Assembly: GCA_018652925.1 (NCBI GenBank)
Contig: JABIBH010000253.1
Location: 1-7,967 of the forward strand
From: a bacterium
GTDB taxonomy: Bacteria > Krumholzibacteriota > Krumholzibacteriia > LZORAL124-64-63
Reading direction: 5' to 3'
DNA length: 7,967 nucleotides
This document shows, piece after piece, positions 7,024 through 7,967 of the stretch. The position numbers and the translations under genes were made by a program. A model generated the notes under the pieces. It was not told where the DNA came from. It searched no databases and saw only the letters and a program-made list of their open reading frames with translations. Each line of letters starts with the position of its first letter. Position 1 is the first letter of the stretch.

Positions 7024-7967
7024 ATATCATTTTGTGTAGCAATTCATCGATAGCCGTAATCTCACTTATGACGTTACTTTCCTTTTTCATAAGCGTAGAT
7101 TTGTGGATTTTATTTGCTTTCATACCAACCATAAATCCATTGTCTCCAGCAATTATCATCTCTGCAGCTGCAGTGCCAAGTTTTGTAGCCAGGTTCCTGT
7201 CGTATGCAGTAGGTTCGCCACCTCTTTGCACATGCCCAAGCACAACCATTCTGACTCCACGATTCAATTTGCTGCGAATATCTGATTCAAGAACAGAAGC
7301 TTTTGCTGCACCTTCAGCAACCACAATAATTGAATGATCCTTGCCTCTGTCGTACCCGCTTTTGATGCGTGAGCAAATAAGATCCAGGTCCCAATCGATT
7401 TCAGGGACAATCATTTCTTCCGCACCACACGCAAGGGCTGTATGAGCTGCAAGTAGTCCGCAGTGTCTACCCATTACTTCTATTACAAATATTCTGCCGT
7501 GGCTACTGGCCGTGTCGCGAATTTTATCAACAGCATCAACGGCAATATTCAGTGCGGTATCAAAGCCGATCGAAATATCAGTGCCAGGAATGTCGTTATC
7601 GATAGTTGCAGGAATGCCGATAACCGGGATGCCGAATTTATCCTGGAGTATTGTGCCTCCACGGAAACTACCATCGCCTCCAATTATCACCAGCCCATCA
7701 AGATTCATTGCTGGTAACTGTTCGGCAACCGCTTTCTGGCCGATTTCGTTTTTGAATTCAGGATATCTGAAAGTACGTAAAATTGTGCCACCCTTGTGCA
7801 GGATGCCACCGGTATCTCGGCGAGTCATTGTTGAAAAATCACCCTGTGAAAGCCCAAGCCAACCTCGATGGATTCCAACGACTTCAATATTTTGATTCAT
7901 CGCAGTTCTGGCAACAGCTCTTACGGCAGCATTCATTCCGGCTGCATCGCCACCACCAGTAAGTATC
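7022..7967 (-). CDS. pfkA: ATP-dependent 6-phosphofructokinase (EC 2.7.1.11), 5'-partial
   Basis: This cytosolic group I phosphofructokinase commits fructose 6-phosphate to glycolysis by making fructose 1,6-bisphosphate. The start codon lies just beyond the window end: the frame continues upstream of the Met at 7934-7936 as ILTGGGDAAG, which aligns with the ATP-loop LTSGGDAPG of E. coli PfkA. Counting from that Met, the visible motifs are FRYPEF (56-61), GGDGS (86-90), the catalytic TIDND (111-115, with the Asp base), SSHGR (144-148), MGRHCG (155-160), VAEG (206-209) and GHVQRGG (234-240). GGDGS rather than GGDD, and Ala rather than Lys before TIDND, mark the ATP enzyme rather than the pyrophosphate enzyme. 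About 314 residues are visible, so it is essentially full length at the C-terminus. Small departures are Gly for Ser and Ala for Pro in the first loop. The gene converges on the lipoprotein gene with a shared terminator. Confidence 0.95.
   Translation of the reverse strand, partial: ILTGGGDAAGMNAAVRAVARTAMNQNIEVVGIHRGWLGLSQGDFSTMTRRDTGGILHKGGTILRTFRYPEFKNEIGQKAVAEQLPAMNLDGLVIIGGDGSFRGGTILQDKFGIPVIGIPATIDNDIPGTDISIGFDTALNIAVDAVDKIRDTASSHGRIFVIEVMGRHCGLLAAHTALACGAEEMIVPEIDWDLDLICSRIKSGYDRGKDHSIIVVAEGAAKASVLESDIRSKLNRGVRMVVLGHVQRGGEPTAYDRNLATKLGTAAAEMIIAGDNGFMVGMKANKIHKSTLMKKESNVISEITAIDELLHKMI

Overview
This window looks like chromosome from a Gram-negative (diderm) bacterium of moderate base composition. 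The evidence is a lipobox-type lipoprotein, a group I ATP-dependent phosphofructokinase, a tryptophanase and strong GGAG-type ribosome binding sites. I cannot assign a phylum from sequence alone. There are no rRNA or tRNA genes, insertion sequences, CRISPR arrays or integration sites. No stretch longer than about 180 bases lacks a gene.

Layout. (1) Bases 1-3372, plus strand, hold the 3' part of a very large gene whose start lies upstream of the window. The protein has a four-cysteine zinc ribbon and a C-terminal part that reads like an SF1 (UvrD-type) helicase whose nucleotide-binding motifs have decayed. (2) Bases 3369-3818, minus strand, encode a small DUF2062 membrane protein. It converges on the large gene so tightly that the two TAA stop codons overlap in the palindrome TTAA. 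(3) A 95-base divergent intergenic region contains a perfect 8-base inverted repeat. It leads into a tryptophanase gene (3914-5311), which is followed, with overlapping or nearly touching ends, by an unrecognised 201-205 residue protein (5304-5921). These two look like one translationally coupled operon. (4) A 179-base gap carries a good sigma70-like promoter and two small leader hairpins, followed by a gene for an unrecognised lipoprotein (6101-6973). (5) A strong hairpin terminator separates this gene from a convergent 6-phosphofructokinase gene on the minus strand (7022-7967), which is cut by the window end about ten codons upstream of the conserved GMNAA motif.

Functionally the genes are mixed: amino-acid catabolism (tryptophan to indole, pyruvate and ammonia), glycolysis (fructose 6-phosphate phosphorylation), one membrane and one surface protein of unknown role, and one DNA-repair-like protein. 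Only tryptophanase and its downstream partner look co-transcribed. The observations most worth following are the apparently ATPase-dead helicase, the tryptophanase that resembles tyrosine phenol-lyase overall but carries tryptophanase specificity residues, and the unknown protein coupled to it. I see no clear sign of a mobile or defence island.
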